From NCBI GenBank assembly GCA_950097015.1, contig CATNEN010000026.1:124001-188000 (forward strand): a stretch of DNA of 64,000 nt. The letters run 5' to 3'. Positions within the stretch are counted from its first letter, which is position 1. The number at the start of each line of letters is the position of its first letter. The notes below the pieces were generated by a model, which saw only the letters and a program-made list of their open reading frames with translations, had not been told where the DNA came from and did not search any database. The position numbers and the translations under genes are program-made. Shown piece by piece: positions 63,963-64,000 of the stretch. This stretch comes from Macrostomum hystrix (taxonomy: Eukaryota > Platyhelminthes > Macrostomidae).

Positions 63963-64000
63963 AAACATTGGCATCTGCTTTTGTTTCGACTGTCTCACCC

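Overview
The window is animal nuclear DNA. Genes are split by GT-AG introns, exons are GC-richer than the AT-rich spacers, and the families present (Crumbs, receptor tyrosine phosphatase, SRCR/zona-pellucida protein, PDE6D, Rab35, RING/B-box protein) are a metazoan set. The species cannot be named from the sequence. An invertebrate, possibly an early-branching animal such as a sponge, is only a guess. All gene models were built by hand from reading-frame similarity and matching splice phases, with no transcript evidence.

Layout. 1-3.8 kb: 3' four exons of a Rab35-type GTPase (+). 5.1-9.6 kb: RING/B-box (TRIM-like) protein with a long helical C-terminus ending in polyglutamine (+). 11.2-14.4 kb: KH-domain RNA-binding protein of the poly(C)-binding/hnRNP K/Nova type (+). 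14.4-19.3 kb: almost gene-free, with one possible small secreted peptide and a foldback repeat. 19.35-21.67 kb: SRCR-SRCR-ZP protein with a polybasic cleavage site (-). 24.37-42.78 kb: a 16-exon receptor-type protein tyrosine phosphatase (EGF-like, fibronectin III, mucin-like stalk, penta-arginine site, TM, two PTP domains) (+). 46.16-46.83 kb: PDE6D prenyl-binding protein (+). 49.56-58.15 kb: a compact Crumbs homologue with the FERM- and PDZ-binding tail (+). 59-64 kb: 3' exons of an unrecognised gene around a giant minisatellite (+).

The most striking property is the repeats. About twenty tandem arrays with unrelated units (14 to about 101 bp) fill roughly a quarter of the window by my rough sum. 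Most sit inside introns and some make up more than 90 percent of the intron. Many units carry a pyrimidine-rich tract plus AG on the transcribed strand, resembling a 3' splice site. Periods divisible by three create very long false reading frames, up to 732 codons. At least two tRNA-derived SINE families and a LINE fragment are also present.

No operon-like logic links the genes. Several belong to the cell surface and polarity (Crumbs, receptor phosphatase, SRCR-ZP) or membrane traffic (Rab35, PDE6D), but their adjacency may be chance. Two features deserve follow-up: two equal-length 642-nt receptor exons that are about 99 percent identical over their last 550 bp, suggesting conversion or recent duplication, and the altered catalytic motifs in both phosphatase domains.
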